A stretch of DNA of 6,772 nt from an uncultured Pseudomonadota bacterium. GTDB lineage: Bacteria; Pseudomonadota; Gammaproteobacteria; Burkholderiales; SG8-39. The position numbers and the translations under genes were made by a program. Below the pieces are notes generated by a model, which worked only from the letters and a program-made list of their open reading frames with translations, was not told the origin of the DNA and searched no databases. Location: positions 1-6,772 of the forward strand of contig CAIPGJ010000434.1 of assembly GCA_903864555.1 (NCBI GenBank), in the 5' to 3' direction. Below, piece after piece: positions 5,828 to 6,772 of the stretch; position 1 is the first letter of the stretch; the number at the start of each line of letters is the position of its first letter.

Positions 5828-6693
5828 GCATCGACGTTTTGATTCACTGTCAGAACATGCTGGGCGAAAGCCCCCTATGGTGCCCGCGCCGTGAGCGCCT
5901 GTACTGGGTCGACATCCGCGCGCCCGCATTGCTGCATTGCGCCGCCGATGGTTCGGACCTGCGGACCTGGCAGATGCCTGAAGAGATCGGAAGTTTTGCG
6001 TTCTGCGAGGGCGAGGATTTCCTGCTGGCCCTCAAGACGGGGCTCTATCGCTACACGCCCGCCACCACAGCTTTCAGCCGCATCGCCGCGCCGGATTTAC
6101 ACCTGCCCCACCACCGCTTCAACGAAGGCAAGTGCGATGCCCGGGGACGTTTCTGGGCAGGCACCATGAACGACCTGGTGCGCGAAGCTAGCGGCTCTTT
6201 GTTCCGCCTCGGGGCCGACCTGCAATGCACACGCATGAGCACCGACATCGCGGTACCGAATAGCATGGCCTGGAGCGTGGACGGAACGGCCATGTACTTC
6301 GCCGACACCGAACGGCTCGTGATAGATGTCTTCGACTTCGATCTGGATGAAGGCCGGATGGGCCAGGCGCGGCCTTTCGCCGATCTGCGCGGCGGAGAGG
6401 GTCGACCCGACGGCGCCACCGTCGATTCGGAAAACTGCCTGTGGAGTGCCGAGGTGGTCAGTGGCCGCGTGGTGCGGTATGCACCCGACGGTCGCGATAT
6501 CGCGGCCTGGAAACTCCCTGTGAGCAAGGTCACATCGCTCACTTTCGGTGGCCCCGACCTGCGCACGCTGTACATCACCAGCGGGCGCTACAGGTTGTCG
6601 GCGCAGGAGCTGGCCGAACAACCGCTGGCTGGAGCGCTGTTCGTGCTTCAGGCGCCCGTGGCCGGGCTGCCGGCGTCATGCTTCGCGGGCTGA
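5824..6693 (+). CDS. SMP-30/gluconolactonase family sugar lactonase
   Basis: The 289-residue protein has the length of a six-bladed SMP-30/regucalcin/gluconolactonase propeller. Expected metal ligands are all visible: E15 in GESPLW, N146 in VPNSMAWS and D196 in RPDGATVD. Substrate-side residues R98 and N100 in HHRFNEGKCDARGRFWAGTM also match the family. There is no signal peptide, so it is cytoplasmic. The start is GTG at 5824, preceded at 5 nt by a strong GGAAGGGG (5811-5818); homology begins at once (residues 2-20), so a later start is excluded. It is the last gene of the rightward operon, 61 bp behind the aldo/keto reductase. It would hydrolyse the aldonolactone made by that enzyme to the free aldonic acid. 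A stem-loop surrounds its stop codon. The specific lactone is not readable from sequence. Confidence 0.93.
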   Translation: MSIDVLIHCQNMLGESPLWCPRRERLYWVDIRAPALLHCAADGSDLRTWQMPEEIGSFAFCEGEDFLLALKTGLYRYTPATTAFSRIAAPDLHLPHHRFNEGKCDARGRFWAGTMNDLVREASGSLFRLGADLQCTRMSTDIAVPNSMAWSVDGTAMYFADTERLVIDVFDFDLDEGRMGQARPFADLRGGEGRPDGATVDSENCLWSAEVVSGRVVRYAPDGRDIAAWKLPVSKVTSLTFGGPDLRTLYITSGRYRLSAQELAEQPLAGALFVLQAPVAGLPASCFAG

Positions 6694-6713
6694 GTCCCTT
6701 TCGGGTCAGCCCG
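6686..6713 (+). terminator. Stem-loop around the lactonase stop codon, possible terminator
   Basis: CGGGCTGA (6686-6693) and TCAGCCCG (6706-6713) form a perfect 8-bp stem. Inside it CCC/GGG (6696-6698 and 6703-6705) can extend the helix with a small bulge and a TTTC loop. The TGA stop is part of the stem. No T-run follows (next bases TATGGTC), so it is not a classical intrinsic terminator. It may still end the transcript or protect its 3' end. Confidence 0.5.
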
Positions 6714-6742
6714 TATGGTCAAAATATCAATCCAAACCAATT
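6714..6742 (+). repeat. Direct repeat, copy 2 (TATGGTC...CCAATT)
   Basis: This 29-nt segment begins directly after the stem-loop, 21 bp past the lactonase stop, and matches 555-584 in the same orientation with two substitutions and one missing base. The sequence turns AT-rich here, unlike the lactonase gene. The remaining 30 bases to the window edge show no gene. It marks the right border of the catabolic cluster and may be the start of an insertion sequence or other mobile DNA outside the window. Confidence 0.7.
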
Positions 6743-6772
6743 TCCAGATCAAAGCCACCGCGTTAACAGCCA

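Overview
The window suggests a high-GC beta-proteobacterium, most likely of the order Burkholderiales. The evidence is a stand-alone Bug-type solute-binding protein paired with an IclR regulator, together with GC-rich coding sequence from about 1.2 to 6.7 kb. No taxonomic marker gene is present, so this is inference.

Left part (1-1223): the first ~140 bases are visibly more AT-rich than the rest. They hold the end of an unrecognised gene (3-101), followed by a small cupin gene (143-436). From 437 to 757 there is no convincing gene. From 758 to 1227, on the minus strand, lie gene fragments: a segment resembling a phage portal protein is joined to the first ~66 codons of an enolase-superfamily (mandelate racemase/muconate lactonizing type) enzyme. 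This is a rearrangement scar.

Main part (1224-6693): a divergent sugar-catabolism-like cluster around a 116-bp control region (3744-3859). Leftward run a periplasmic Bug/TctC solute-binding protein, a sulfatase-family hydrolase with no signal peptide, and, overlapping its stop codon by ATGA, the truncated enolase-superfamily gene. Rightward run an IclR-type regulator, an aldo/keto reductase of the D-threo-aldose/L-fucose dehydrogenase type, and an SMP-30/gluconolactonase-type lactonase. Read together: uptake of a small anionic substrate, cytoplasmic removal of a sulfate (or related ester), oxidation of the freed aldose to a lactone, opening of the lactone, then dehydration of the sugar acid. 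The dehydration step would belong to the gene that is now broken.

Control signals: three TAT(A/G)G words spaced exactly 20 bp apart lie between the divergent genes and overlap a plausible -10 box, a good candidate operator for the IclR protein. A perfect 8-bp stem surrounds the end of the lactonase gene. A ~30-bp direct repeat occurs at 555-584 and 6714-6742, so the whole cluster sits between two copies of one sequence, possibly decayed insertion-sequence ends. No rRNA, tRNA, CRISPR array or intact transposase gene was seen.
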